From contig CM007992.1 in assembly GCA_002189035.1 (NCBI GenBank), positions 3,348,001 to 3,412,000 of the forward strand: a DNA stretch of 64,000 bases, given 5' to 3'. A program made the position numbers and the translations under genes. This document shows, one piece after another, positions 28,601 to 38,344 of the stretch; within the stretch, counting starts at the first letter, position 1, and each line of letters opens with the position of its first letter. The notes beneath the pieces were generated by a model. The model was not told the DNA's origin. It searched no databases and worked only from the letters and a program-made list of their open reading frames with translations. Source of the DNA: Utricularia gibba. Its lineage: Eukaryota > Streptophyta > Magnoliopsida > Lamiales > Lentibulariaceae.

Positions 28601-30103
28601 ATTCCAGTCCTTTAATTGAGGTACGCCATGTATAACTCCTTGGGTTTGCGCTGTTCTGAGTTGGCTTGCATGATAGTGACCTAATCTTTTGTGCCATAGG
28701 AAAGAGGTATTTACAGCTGCAAGACAGAAATTACTATTAGTTGTCATGCAGTTAACTGGAAAGAGGCGATTTACCATGGGCACTTTTAGTACAATATTGT
28801 GAGCATAATCCTTCAACAAGCACATATTGTTCTCTATATTCAACTCATATCCACATTCTGCTAGTTGTCCTGCACTCAGTAAGTTGTGAGAAGCCTTTGG
28901 TACATAGAATACATTAGTAATCTTGATGAGTTTTTGTTCAGTTTCCAGACAGATTGATCCAACACCTTCAACTGCAATGAGCGTTCCATCAGCAATGGTG
29001 AGAGTTTTTCCTGATATTGGGGTATATGTTGTGAATATAGACTTGTTGTTGGTCAAGTGATTACTGCAGGCGCAATCAATGAACCAGATTGTGTTGTGTC
29101 GTAGATCAGTGAAATCAGAGAGAGTAGTCTTGCTGCACAAGATATAAACTGAAGACTTCACTTTCATATTTGAATCATCAGGAGATACATGAATTGATTT
29201 GTTTTTTGAATGTTCAGAAGATGCAGCAACAATATAAGTAGAGGCATATGATTTCTTGGTGGGACACACACGCTCCACATGGCCTTTGGTTGAACAGATT
29301 GCGCAATGAGCCTCAGGATGCCAAAAACAGTTCGTTGGAATGTGGTTTTTCTGTGCGCAATATGGGCAAGGAGGATGTGGCCCCTTTTTCTCTTTCTTGA
29401 CAGGTAGGAAACTTGGTGCAGAATATTGTTGTGTCCCATTTTCTCCTTTAGGACCTGCTATAGTAAGTGATGCTTTGAAGGCAGCTTCTAATAGATTTTC
29501 TTCATTGCGAGATTTACGTCTGCTGTCCACATTTTTGAAGTGTTGGAGCAGTTGCTGCAGACTCAGAGTTTCTAGAAATCCGGTTGCTTCCAAGGATTCA
29601 ACGACAGCATCATAATCTGCCGGAGCACTATGAATGATCCTGGCCTTAAGCTTGCGCTCTTCACGGGAGTCAACTTCTTCTCCAAGGCGCTTTAGTTTTT
29701 CCAGGTTTTTGAGAAGTTGTTCTGCATTGGTGGCTACCTCGCCATCTCTAATTTTGAAGTTGTAAACTTCATTCCATAGTTTCTGTATCTCCCTGTGCTT
29801 GTCTTCCTTTGTTTCTTCAAAGGTTTTCTCGAGCATAAGCCACGCCTCTCTTGGAGACCTTCGAGTTATACACCTGTAAGCATCTCCAACCACTGCTGTG
29901 GCTAGCACAGCTGCAGCCTGAATTTCTTTGTCTCTATAAGCTTTTTCAGCTGCAGTTTTTTCTTCAGGTGTTCCTTCAAAAACTGGATCAGTGGCTATTA
30001 TTTTCCAGAGCCCATGAAGTTGGAGATATATCTCCATTTTTGGCGCCCAAATATCGTATTCCTTTCCGTCAAAAATGGGAGGTAATATGTTTGTTACAGA
30101 CAT
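25448..30103 (-). CDS. Copia Gag-Pol polyprotein, intact
   Basis: Encodes the retrotransposon particle and enzymes. The frame is open from further upstream; the ATG at 30103-30101 (MSVTNILPPIFDGKEYDIW) is chosen because it starts the conserved Gag region, giving 1,551 residues. Order: Gag (UBN2-like), two CX2CX4HX4C zinc knuckles (CPYCAQKNHIPTNC and CAICSTKGHVERVC), protease region (WFIDCACSNHLT), integrase HHCC and DDE core (HKRLGHYH, CSTCLFGK, FIDDYTKHMWVYF, LHSDNGGEY, PYTPQQNGVCERKN), reverse transcriptase (ALYGLKQAPKEWY, LYVDDILLTG) and RNase H (SAEAEYMAGACA). The protease Asp is followed by Cys-Ala instead of the usual Ser/Thr-Gly. The last 74 or so codons lie in the 3' LTR. Confidence 0.95.
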   Translation of the reverse strand: MSVTNILPPIFDGKEYDIWAPKMEIYLQLHGLWKIIATDPVFEGTPEEKTAAEKAYRDKEIQAAAVLATAVVGDAYRCITRRSPREAWLMLEKTFEETKEDKHREIQKLWNEVYNFKIRDGEVATNAEQLLKNLEKLKRLGEEVDSREERKLKARIIHSAPADYDAVVESLEATGFLETLSLQQLLQHFKNVDSRRKSRNEENLLEAAFKASLTIAGPKGENGTQQYSAPSFLPVKKEKKGPHPPCPYCAQKNHIPTNCFWHPEAHCAICSTKGHVERVCPTKKSYASTYIVAASSEHSKNKSIHVSPDDSNMKVKSSVYILCSKTTLSDFTDLRHNTIWFIDCACSNHLTNNKSIFTTYTPISGKTLTIADGTLIAVEGVGSICLETEQKLIKITNVFYVPKASHNLLSAGQLAECGYELNIENNMCLLKDYAHNIVLKVPMVNRLFPVNCMTTNSNFCLAAVNTSFLWHKRLGHYHASQLRTAQTQGVIHGVPQLKDWNFPCSTCLFGKMHKKPFKNRTEVSDSKLQLVVSDVCGPMHVETPGGKKFYVLFIDDYTKHMWVYFLKQKSEVTKYFKQFKMMAELQSNCRILTLHSDNGGEYKSSELRDICNASGIVHRFTVPYTPQQNGVCERKNQTIMNMARCLLLEHNLPLRFWGEAVNTAVFLLNRLPTKGIPEGKTPHELWYGKVPDLQNLKIFGSLCYVHISKEKRRKLENHAQMGVFMGYSDSSQIYRIFIPSKQCIEVQRCADVVVEESLTYDWHNISSTPENEAEYSRDMQLLFPINASENLTEMHEENLVNELPETNTTITNNSNLVGAETEDNNYFRHHSERNQDMQSNDHMPYPTSSQQPQHGESRESEYQFSSLQEQEENTSHFQNSEQIISERHDNTENISEDSANNYNSYTHHFMLQSADHLIDEEPARGYCPLTEVYDRSLMICEPTSPFEALNDPAWKTSMDNELQAIAEHQVWTAVDKPLNIKPLGLKWIYRTKLNPDGSVNKLKSRLVAKGYLQKEGIDYWETFAPVARLDTIKLIIALAASQGWILHHLDIKNAFLNGDLKEDIYVENPPGFTLKDGSNKVLKLQKALYGLKQAPKEWYSTIDSYFGQMGYIRSKNDPTLYTLNNQTGKVIISLYVDDILLTGNNETLIADQKSRLKQRFELTDLGPARYILGLEIIQDPNFIFLSQQKYTEDLLKKFGMDNAKEATTPFTPYLKNKANNYLKELNSADSGPQDPQENSVNIREYQKTVGALLYLTSTRPDITFAVTFLSRFMHHPLALHLRIAKQIFKYLNATKTMGLYFKRHTDLSLQGFVDSDFAGDESDLKSTTGYLFTLGSAAFAWNSRKQTLVAQSSAEAEYMAGACAANHAQWLLKLCEDLQIKINKPLILKIDSKSAISIAQNPVMFGKTKHIKIKYHVLREYIKEGSIKLEYLPSERQAADILTKALFPSHFSQIRELLGLRRNPLITAASSHVLPQGGMMSSEDEYEINQQQTVRNVEDPEQENTNVLRDNGRKKKKVCQQLGLIILDSKIRRWATNKDLATHPLQENGPT

Positions 30104-30235
30104 GATGACACTCTTTTGAGAACCTGCGATAGAATATAGAGTAAGGTAAGAAGCCTTTAGATGTAGTGTTTGAGTGGCAAACCGTGTTTGGAAGGATAGC
30201 AATGTTGAGCTGCTTGTTTCACGTCGGGTTCACCA

Positions 30236-30627
30236 TGATAGCAGTTTATATCGATGTGTGAGGGTTGTAGAACAGATATTTTATTTAATGTTATGCAAGA
30301 GTACACATATTTATAGTTCTTTAGCAACGGTCGCCTACTTCTAGGGATTAGCCGTTGCTCACTACGACTTCCAACAATATTGACTTCAGCACGTTGGGCC
30401 ATATCATCATGTTGGGCCATTTTCTTGAAGTGGATGAGTAGCAAGATCTTTGTTGGTGGCCCATCTTCTGATCTTGCTGTCCAGTATAATCAGTCCGAGT
30501 TGCTGACAGACCTTCTTCTTCTTCCTCCCGTTATCTCTCAACACATTCGTATTTTCCTGTTCTGGGTCCTCCACATTTCTCACAGTTTGCTGCTGGTTTA
30601 TCTCATATTCGTCCTCACTCGACATCA
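30236..30627 (-). repeat. 5' LTR of the Copia element
   Basis: 392 bp. It holds the presumed element promoter, directed through the element towards lower coordinates and so in the sense direction of the interrupted ALOG gene. No mismatch to the 3' LTR was found by eye. Confidence 0.97.
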
Positions 30628-31037
30628 GAGGTACCTGTGGGAAACAAAAACGACGTTGTTTCGAAACGGCATTAAGTGTAGGGTGCACACAAATCGAGTA
30701 CCAGTAATTTCCTCCTGGTGTGGCACGACATGTACCTTAGGAACTCAAGGACATGGGCGCCGCTGCAGTGGGCGAGCGACAGTGGGGGGCGGTGGTTGCG
30801 GAGGTACTGTCCGAAGCTGATCCAGTCCCGGCGCTTCTGGTTCTCGTAGCGGCTGAGCGTAGTGGGCGAGGAGGACAAGGGAGGAGGAGGAGGAGAAGTC
30901 AGGCTGGAAGATCCGGAGGGCGATCCCAACAAGGGCAGCGACATAGTGGGCGGCGGAGCGACGGCGATGTTGAGATCTCGAATCATGGGATTTGCACCCC
31001 TAACTTCCCCAGAGGATATTCCCGTACGGTGGTCCAT

Positions 31038-32602
31038 GGATCACCCCTCTCGATATATGATTAGGGTTTATGATGAGAAGGCAAGAAAAAGAGAGCAAGA
31101 AGAAGTGGGCTGTCTGAATGAGCCGTCGCTTTCGTTCTTTTCAGAGACAGGAGGATCCATGTCCGATATGCGGGCTTCACGAATGAGTTTGGAGGCTACT
31201 GCTTTTATCCCCAACACTCACTCACATTCGTAACAGAGCGTGTGTCTGTGTGTTTTTGCTTTGCTGCAGTAGGGCGGCAGCAAAGCAGACACCTCTCTCT
31301 CTCCCATGACTAGTCTTGTGCTTATGACTGGATGCCCAACATGATTCACAGGCTTGACTTTGACCCTCTCCTCCCCTCCCATCGAGTTTGGGCACATTCC
31401 AGTCTCCTTCTTCTTCACCTTATCTTATCTCTCTCTTTCATGGGTTCATCAGTCTGGGTTTTTGTGCTTCTCTGCGGCCTTTCTTTTCATCTGATGAATG
31501 AGAAACACCTTGTGACGCTTCAAATACAACCCGCACGCTCTCTTTTCTCTGAAACAGTGTCAAAACAGACAACCAAACCAGGGGAAGAAGATCAGTGTTG
31601 TTGTTTCCATAGAACCTGATCGGGGGGGGGGGGGGGGGGGGGAAGCTACTAGTTTCAACTGCATTTTCCCTTGATCCAACCAATGTGATGCCCTAATTTC
31701 AGCAAGCCAGGGAGTGGGCTCTATTCTAATGTTTTGTATAAGAGGATGTTATAAGTGGAATACTTAGTCACCATAAAATTGTATAGGATAACTTAAATTT
31801 GTAATCGGTTGGAACTAGAATGATTCATGATTCTGAATTTATGTACAATTCCGATTTTGAATTGGTTCAATATTTTTGGAATTGGGAAGCTACCATTCCA
31901 GCCCATTTGAAATCAATGTAATTGATGGTTCAAAACTAATGAAACATCGATTTTAATTTTAAAAATTTAAAATTTGGTGACACTCATAATAACTATTATG
32001 GAAACCTGATAAAAAATGTATTTTATAGATAGTTACAACGGTTCATGTGGATGACTAAGACAAATTATCTTTTTTGTATGATTGTTTTAAATACTCAGAA
32101 CAATTGTCCGGTTTAATTCCGGTTTCAGTTTAATTCAATGTTTTCAGTTTCGGTTTTGAATTGAAACCATACAGCTAGACTTCAATTTAAGTTCGATTCA
32201 AGGTTTACAATTCCAAACCAAATTTGATATTTAACTGTGGTTTATGATAATGTCACTTAAATTCTGTATTTAGTTATTTTATTTTAAAATAAAAAATATA
32301 AAAAAATTGGGATGGGCTCTATCCATTTGATTACGGGCCCATTTGCCGCGTGTAGGCCCATACTTGGTATCCATCGTGCGGTCCATTTGGAAAAGTAAGT
32401 GTCGCCGTTGCTCCGGCGTGACGTCTCTGAAATCCAAGGTGCGAAGAGCTTTGCTGGGGTTCTTCGCTCCGAGGTGTTATGTGCTTTGATTTGCTTGGGA
32501 TGAGGACGTGTTGGATTCGTTTTGTGTCCATTTCTTGATCCTGGTAGTGCAATTCCGGTGCGTTGCCGGTTTTTCGCTTTTGCTGGAACGTATATACTAA
32601 CG
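31038..32602. other. ALOG gene upstream region and divergent promoter space
   Basis: The part to about 31690 has normal GC with CT-rich stretches and should be the promoter/leader of the minus-strand ALOG gene. It contains a G21 homopolymer. From 31700 to 32300 the DNA is AT-rich with degenerate low-complexity repeats of the type AATTCCGGTTT. The leader of the armadillo gene begins around 32340-32600. Open frames here have no recognisable domain. Confidence 0.4.
31622..31642 (+). repeat. G21 homopolymer
   Basis: Uninterrupted run of 21 G upstream of the ALOG gene. Its true length is uncertain given the run-length problems elsewhere in the window. Confidence 0.9.
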
Positions 32603-34254
32603 ATGGTAAGATGAATTTTTGAGCCACTCGCTCCATGGTGTTGGATATGTGAATGTGGAAACTAGATCGCAATTTCCGGCAAGCTAGTGATTTATGCGCC
32701 GGGATGAAGTTTGTATTCGTTTTTATTGTATGTTGAATTTGTATATATTGGCTTCCTTCCTGGCGTTTGATGACTATCTTCTACGATTATCACTTGAGGG
32801 AATTTGCTGATTTTATTTATGTGATAGATTCTTGCAAGACGATGCGGTCGTCTGCCAGCTTGCGACGCGGGAAAAGGGCTGTGCTATAGAATATGTAAGT
32901 GACGCTGAATACTTTAAAAATGAGCATGCTTCATCGTGCAAAATGTGCAGAATTGGATTGCTGCGTAGTTTTTGTGCTTATGTTGTTAAGCAGATTGCAG
33001 TATCATTGCCAAAGAACCTCAGGCTCGGCAACATTTTACATCTTCTGCTATATTTAATCCTTCCGGATTGCCCAGAACTGAGCCTACAAATGTAAGAATG
33101 CTTAGTTGAAGTTGCTACATATGATTATGACCACCCAACTCTCTATCTGACGGTGCTTGAATATTGCATAGACAACTTGAAGTTGCATTTTGTCTTTTTT
33201 GAGAATTCTTTTGATACAAAGGTGTGTTATGTGTGGGAGTGAATGAGGTATACATCCTTCATTCATTCTCCCAAGTCTGTTACACTGGATTTAAACAGTG
33301 ATATGGTGGAATTTCTCCGTGGAGTATTTTTAGTATTTGAACTTGTTTTGTTTGTGTAAATTTTCTCTTCATTTGACTGGTGTAGTTTCTATGCAAAACA
33401 AATCCGGTAAACGTGCAGTATCGATGCTTGTCATCTTCGACATTTAACCAAGGTAAGATAATACATTTTTTGTTTCTTCATCTTGTCATATATTCTTGGA
33501 CAGTAGTTCTTTGCTTAGACTGATTTTCACTTTTTATTTATCTGTAGTGGATCAGGAATCACTGCAGAAGGATGCTGAAAAGAAAATTGGCTGGGTGTTG
33601 AAGACATTATTTTTGGGGACTGCATCATTCGTTGCCTACAATTTATTTCCATACATGGGTTGGTTTTTTTATACATAATCAACTGAAATCCAACATATGG
33701 AATACAATTTCTTACGCCTTCTTTTTCACCTGTGTAGGTGAGAATGTGATACAGCAGTCTGTGTCACTCTTGAAAACCAAGGACCCTCTCTTCAAAAGAA
33801 TGGGAGCTTCTAGAGTAGCTCGTATTGCAATCGACGGTAATGCATATTTTCCAAACTGGCTATTGCCTGTCATCTTGGCATGGATGCTCTGCATTTTAGT
33901 AATCTCCTGTCACACACTTTTCCAGATGAAAGGCGGATGAAGATAGTTGAATTAGGTGGGGTTCAGCACCTTCTCAATATGCTGGCCTTTGCAAAAGATG
34001 ATCGAACCCGACTGGAAGCACTGAAAGCTCTCGTAGCCATCTGCAAATCAGGTTTCCCTTGCTATGCTGATAGCATCCACGCCACTGCTACAGACTACTA
34101 ACTGATGTGTTATGGTGCAGATGCTGCTGCAGCCGCTGTGCAAGAAGCTGGAGGTGCAGAGGTGATCGATTCGACTCCGGATTCGGAGTCAGATTCCGAG
34201 ATCGGAGTATGCAAGTCCACTTTGGCAAGCAGATTCCGGGAACTCAGACATTGA
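32603..34254 (+). CDS. Armadillo-repeat family protein, probably organelle-targeted
   Basis: Function unknown; plant ARM-repeat superfamily protein. Exons: 32603-32605 (just the ATG), 32828-32894, 32994-33091, 33386-33452, 33548-33658, 33738-33836, 33926-34051 and 34121-34254. Lengths sum to 234 residues with every junction in phase, which supports the micro-exon start. The N-terminus is rich in Arg, Ser and Cys with almost no acidic residues, like a mitochondrial or plastid presequence (RQHFTSSAIFNPSGL). A hydrophobic segment follows (TLFLGTASFVAYNLFPYMG), then ARM-like helices (QQSVSLLKTKDPLFKRMGAS, IVELGGVQHLLNMLAFAKDD, ALKALVAIC, AVQEAGGAEVI) and an acidic-then-basic tail ending RFRELRH. 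The start codon is the weakest part: no other ATG precedes it in the open frame. Confidence 0.75.
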
Positions 34255-35177
34255 CAATAAGGTATGACACCAGACATGTTTTTAGGCATGCTATCAAGAG
34301 ACATAACCTGATTTCAGTTGTTTTAGAGAAGCCGTTTTGCTGGGCAGTAAAAGAAGAGAAGTGAAGTAGAGTTGCTGGATAGCATGTCTGAAATGATTTT
34401 AATAAATTTTTTAATTTTAATAATTTCTCTTTTATAATGTTGTTTTATTATAAATCAAAAATAAAATTTAAATAAAGGTAAGAGATTGAGTGGTTTTCTT
34501 TAAATGTGTATATTGTATTTTTTTTAGTTTTTTTTCAATGATAAATGTGTTTTTTTTGTTGTAAAATTAAAATTAATTTATTATAGTATATCAATGATAT
34601 TTTTACTATTTTATATATTTAAATAAAAATGAATTTTAATCAATTAAGTCTCGATCTAATAAAGGATGCATGTATTTTAAATGAATTTTACATTGATTAA
34701 GAATGTAATAATAAAATAGTTTGTATAAAAATATCTTCTTTAATTTTATATGATTTTTTTTTTCACAAGAGAAGAATGTAACTATATGAAAATTGAGTGT
34801 TTAAAGCAAATAATATTGTACAATACAAGATGAAGATTAAATTTAAATGAAATTATAAAATACATATCTAATAATATAAACATAAATCATAAAGTAATAC
34901 ATGCTAATGACTAATTATGGATCGAGAAGTGTATATGTAAACTCAAGAAGCCCATTGGGTCCGGAAATGGATGTTTGGGCCTACGATGGGCCTTTGGGCA
35001 GATAGAGAATTGATTGTCGTTTTCTGCTACTAGGCTTTGCTTCATCGAAAGAACTTGATGCTGCTTCGCTGCTTTCATCGGTTTATCTTCTCAGTTTCTT
35101 CTTCTAATTGTCATCTCATCACCGCCATTATTTATCTCATCTGAACTTCCGTTTTCTGCTTGCTGCCTTCGATCGTA
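34255..35177. other. AT-rich intergenic DNA and ADF leader
   Basis: From about 34380 to 34920 AT-rich without genes. GGGCC-containing elements near 34955-34995 and CT-rich DNA after 35040 fit the promoter and leader of the ADF gene. Confidence 0.45.
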
Positions 35178-36188
35178 ATGTCTTTTCGCTGGGGAGTGGT
35201 CGGTTATCGATCCCTTTTTTGTTGATTTTGATATTCTGCAGTTTGTTATTTTGTTTGTTCGTTTGTGCTGTGTTTCCGATCCGTTTGTTTTTATGAAGGG
35301 TTTGATGGCGAGCGCCTGAATATGGGTTCGTAACATCCGTTTGCATATTCGAGTTTATGGTTTTCGCTGCTTATGTGTTCCTTGAATGATCGATTGATTA
35401 ATCTGTTTATTGTTTTGAAGAACTCGTTTATGTGTTTATGCCGCCAATTTTTTGATATGCTATCCATTTCGCTAGTTCACCATGTCCCATGAAGGGCGAT
35501 TGGAGGAAGGGTTTTTGCTGTGTTTGACTGTAGTTGGACTTTGACTCTTGAATTTGGGAATACTGTTAATGGGGAATTAAGGATGCGACGGAAGACAATG
35601 TTGTGTGTTGTTTTAGATTTTGATTTTGCATTACGAGCTTGGTCAGTGGGGTGAGATTCTGTTGCTTCACCTCTGGTTTGAACTATCTGTTCCAGAGAAA
35701 TGCAATATCAGGGATGGGTGTGGCAGATGACACCAAAACAACTTACATGGAATTGCAGAGGAAAAAAGTGTACCGCTATGTGATATTCAAGATTGATGAG
35801 AAGAAAAAGGAGGTTGTGGTTGAAAAAACTGGCAACCCTGCTGAGAACTACGAAGATTTCACTGCATCTCTGCCAGAGAGTGACTGTCGTTATGCGGTTT
35901 ATGATTTCGATTTCGTAACTTCTGATAAATGCCAAAAGAGCAAGATCTTCTTCATTGCATGGTCTGTAGCACAATACACAGTAGTCTAAACACATGTTTT
36001 TACAGGGGCACTGATCAATCAAAGTATTCTTTCTCAGGTCACCCTCAGTCTCCCGCATCCGTTCAAAGATGCTTTATGCGACTTCCAAGGAAAGGTTCAG
36101 GAGGGAATTGGAGGGCGTTCACTACGAGATTCAGGCGACCGATCCAACCGAGATGGACATGGACGTGATCAAGGAGCGTGCCAACTGA
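35178..36188 (+). CDS. ADF6: Actin depolymerizing factor, ADF6-like
   Basis: Small actin-binding protein that severs and depolymerizes filaments in cytosol and nucleus. Three exons: 35178-35198 (or ending 35195), 35696-35961 and 36038-36188. Exon 1 is a short start exon coding MSFRWG(V), recognised because Arabidopsis ADF6 also starts MSFR and its exon 2 continues [10 protein letters not shown] as here. Core blocks: [97 protein letters not shown]. This is the whole ADF-H domain, including the actin-binding long helix ([13 protein letters not shown]). About 145 residues, the family length. Two adjacent donors for exon 1 are both in phase, so Val7 is uncertain. Confidence 0.92.
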
Positions 36189-37978
36189 TCCCATCACCAT
36201 CATCACCTATAAAGAAGTATACTTGTCCATGGTGTCTTTCCCTCATAGTTTTATTAACTTTTAACCTTGAATAAGCTGGCTTAGGGGAAATGCTGATTGG
36301 GAGCTCTCTCACCTGCAACATGCTTCTCCCCCAAGTGATGCGTTTTCCGGTTATGTTATCATGTAATGAAGCTGTATTCGAAACTGTGGTGCTGCTATGG
36401 TCTTTTGCTTCCTTTTGTACCTTCCCAATTGCTGCAACTGGCATAAGCCACAGGGTTGTTCGTTGCAGACTCAGATTCCAATGACAGGGAAAATGATGCA
36501 GGGTGCTGGTCTATCTGTATATTTGTGACCATGAAACATTGCTTCTTTGTTATCTTCCTCATTCTGCTGACAAGGAAGTTCCGGCCCAACTCCCCGGTAG
36601 CCTATTCGCAGAATCTGTTTTCCGATGACTCTTCCCGGTCCAAGGATCTTTCCGGTCATTCTTGATAGCAACGCAGGGGTTTGATTCTACACCAAAAAAC
36701 AAATACCAAATGTCTGGTCCAAACCAGACAAACAAAAAAGAATGAAAAGCTCTCCTCCACTTAGATGGCAATACTGTGTTTCGGTCTGGTGTTTTTTTTA
36801 TTTATTTATGTAGGTGGCTCTTATGAAAAAAACCATTTTAATAAAATAAAAATATAATAGAACGAGAATTGATGTATTATTTAAGTACACAAAAAATGAT
36901 AATTAATTATTATAATAAATGATATATTTATTAAGAATTATTTTTTTCAAATCGATAAATTTCAAAAATATATTTTATAAATCATTTATATTACGAATAT
37001 ACTCTATAAATGTATAAGGTATTTTTAATATTTCTATAAAACAGATTTGTACCAAGATTATATAATTTAAAATAATTTATTTGAAGATGGGTAATAGTTA
37101 TAATTTTTATAAAAAACATGAATTTAATTGTTAATTTATATCTGATAATTGATTCTAAAAAATCAATCATAAGCAAATTTATAATTCATTCTCAAAAATA
37201 ATTCTTGAATTCGATAGATGTTTAAAACTTAAAATTTATTATTGAAATAAGATTTAATTGTATTATTGATTTTCCACATGTAGAGGATGCCTCTCCTACT
37301 ATTCTAACATATGATAAATAGACGAGAATTTTTCAATATTTTGATATCTAGTGTTGACACCTCAGTTTTGATTTGTTCGTCTTTTAAAAGAGGGAGGTGC
37401 TCTTGTAAATGAGAGGGATTGAACTAAGGATGAGAACTTAGTGTTTGAATGATGAAAATAGGATGCAATAATCTCACACTACCACACAAACACAATGAAT
37501 TTGCACAAGAAGCTGCATGGTTGCTTTGGGAGGACAAGATGAAAAAACTTTTCAGTTACAAAATACTCTCTTTCTTTTTTTTATCATCAATACATGAAAA
37601 AAAAAAGAAAAAAATACAACATATATAAACTATACTCTCATGAAAATTGTGAAACATAAATCATAATAGATAACATATCGATATAACCATACATGAAATT
37701 CAAGTAAACGAAAAATATACTCACATTAATAAAGATTATGTACATGATTTGTAATTTATTATGTACTTAACTTGTCGCGGTGAAATGACCAATGGCAAGT
37801 GTGAAGTAGGAAGAACATGTTTATTTGAATAGAATACACTAGAAACAACATCAATCACGGGTAGCATTCTGCAAACCCCAATTCCTAACACCATACAACG
37901 TTAACGTAAGAACAGGCCCCGACGTTTCGAGCACACTTATTAAGGATGTCTAGAAGTAGAGCAACAAGGAGATGAGCC
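36189..37978. other. Intergenic, mostly AT-rich
   Basis: The ADF 3' UTR probably reaches about 36600-36800. From 36780 to 37880 the DNA is AT-rich with no supported gene. The ERF 3' UTR lies in the last 100-200 bases. Confidence 0.4.
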
Positions 37979-38344
37979 TCAACCATGGCGCATCTGGTAT
38001 TGATTCGTATAAGGGGAGAGAAGATCCTCGAGCAGGTTTTCCTGGTACTCGATCTCGAAAACTTCTCGCCGTGGCGCTGAGGTGGAGCCTGTTGATGATA
38101 TCTGGGGCGCCGGCGGCTGCCTCGGCATGTTGTACTCTTCCGGGAAGTTGAGGATGGCGTAGCGGCCTCTCGTCTCGTACGCCTTCCTGTCGACCGCTCT
38201 GGCCGCCTCCTCCGGAGTGTCGTACGACCCCAGCCAGTCCTTCTTCCCCCGCGGCGCCGACTCGCTCAAGTCGCGTAACTCTGCGATCCACTTCCCCTTG
38301 CGCCGCCGCACCCCGTAGAACCTGGTATTCCCGGTATCCGCCAT
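37979..38344 (-). CDS. Small AP2/ERF transcription factor, group IX type with EDLL-like motif
   Basis: Nuclear regulator of ethylene/jasmonate or stress responses in its family. Single exon, 121 residues. One AP2 domain starts near residue 9 (FYGVRRRKGKWIAELRD) and ends AILNFPEEYNM, with WLGSYDTPEEAARAVDRKAY in the middle. The C-terminal EVFEIEYQENLLEDLLS matches the EDLL activation motif known from small ERF98-like proteins. Oddities: the usual Pro-Trp-Gly before Lys-Trp is shortened to Lys-Gly, Ala is Ile in the strand WxAEIR, and the loop SESAPRGKKD is longer than usual, so DNA contact may differ. Closest by length and tail to Arabidopsis ERF095-ERF098. Confidence 0.9.
   Translation of the reverse strand: MADTGNTRFYGVRRRKGKWIAELRDLSESAPRGKKDWLGSYDTPEEAARAVDRKAYETRGRYAILNFPEEYNMPRQPPAPQISSTGSTSAPRREVFEIEYQENLLEDLLSPYTNQYQMRHG

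Larger units (their letters stand above)
25277..30627 (-). mobile_element. Complete Ty1/Copia LTR retrotransposon
   Basis: 5,351 bp, read on the minus strand, the same direction as the interrupted gene. Two 392-bp LTRs begin TG and end CA, and no difference was found between them by eye. The target duplication GAGGT flanks both sides (25272-25276 and 30628-30632). Next to the 5' LTR is a primer-binding-like sequence (TGGTGAACCCGACGTG, minus strand, from about 30235), complementary to a tRNA end with CCA; the tRNA is not identified. Before the 3' LTR is a purine tract (CAAGGAGGAA). One long intact frame encodes the polyprotein with integrase before reverse transcriptase, the Copia order. The element looks young and possibly autonomous. 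Confidence 0.97.
24963..31037 (-). pseudogene. LSH: ALOG-domain gene (LSH family), disrupted by a Copia insertion in exon 2
   Basis: ALOG proteins are nuclear DNA-binding regulators of light-grown seedling and organ-boundary development. Exon 1 is 31037-30736 and holds [30 protein letters not shown] and HVLEFLR. A 101-bp intron (30735-30635) follows, and exon 2 begins 30634-30628 (G TAC CTC). There the Copia element interrupts it. Coding resumes at 25271 ([61 protein letters not shown], a basic nuclear signal) and stops at 24965-24963. The two parts are in frame once the element and one copy of its GAGGT target duplication are ignored, and would make 205 residues. Apart from the insertion no stop or shift is seen, so the break is recent. 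Translation from exon 1 runs into LTR sequence and loses half of the ALOG domain. The choice of first ATG is less certain. Confidence 0.93.

Noticed and set aside
31650-32300. Degenerate AATTCCGGTTT-like repeats, possible hAT-type remnant
   Set aside because: No reliable inverted ends or target duplication could be fixed by eye.
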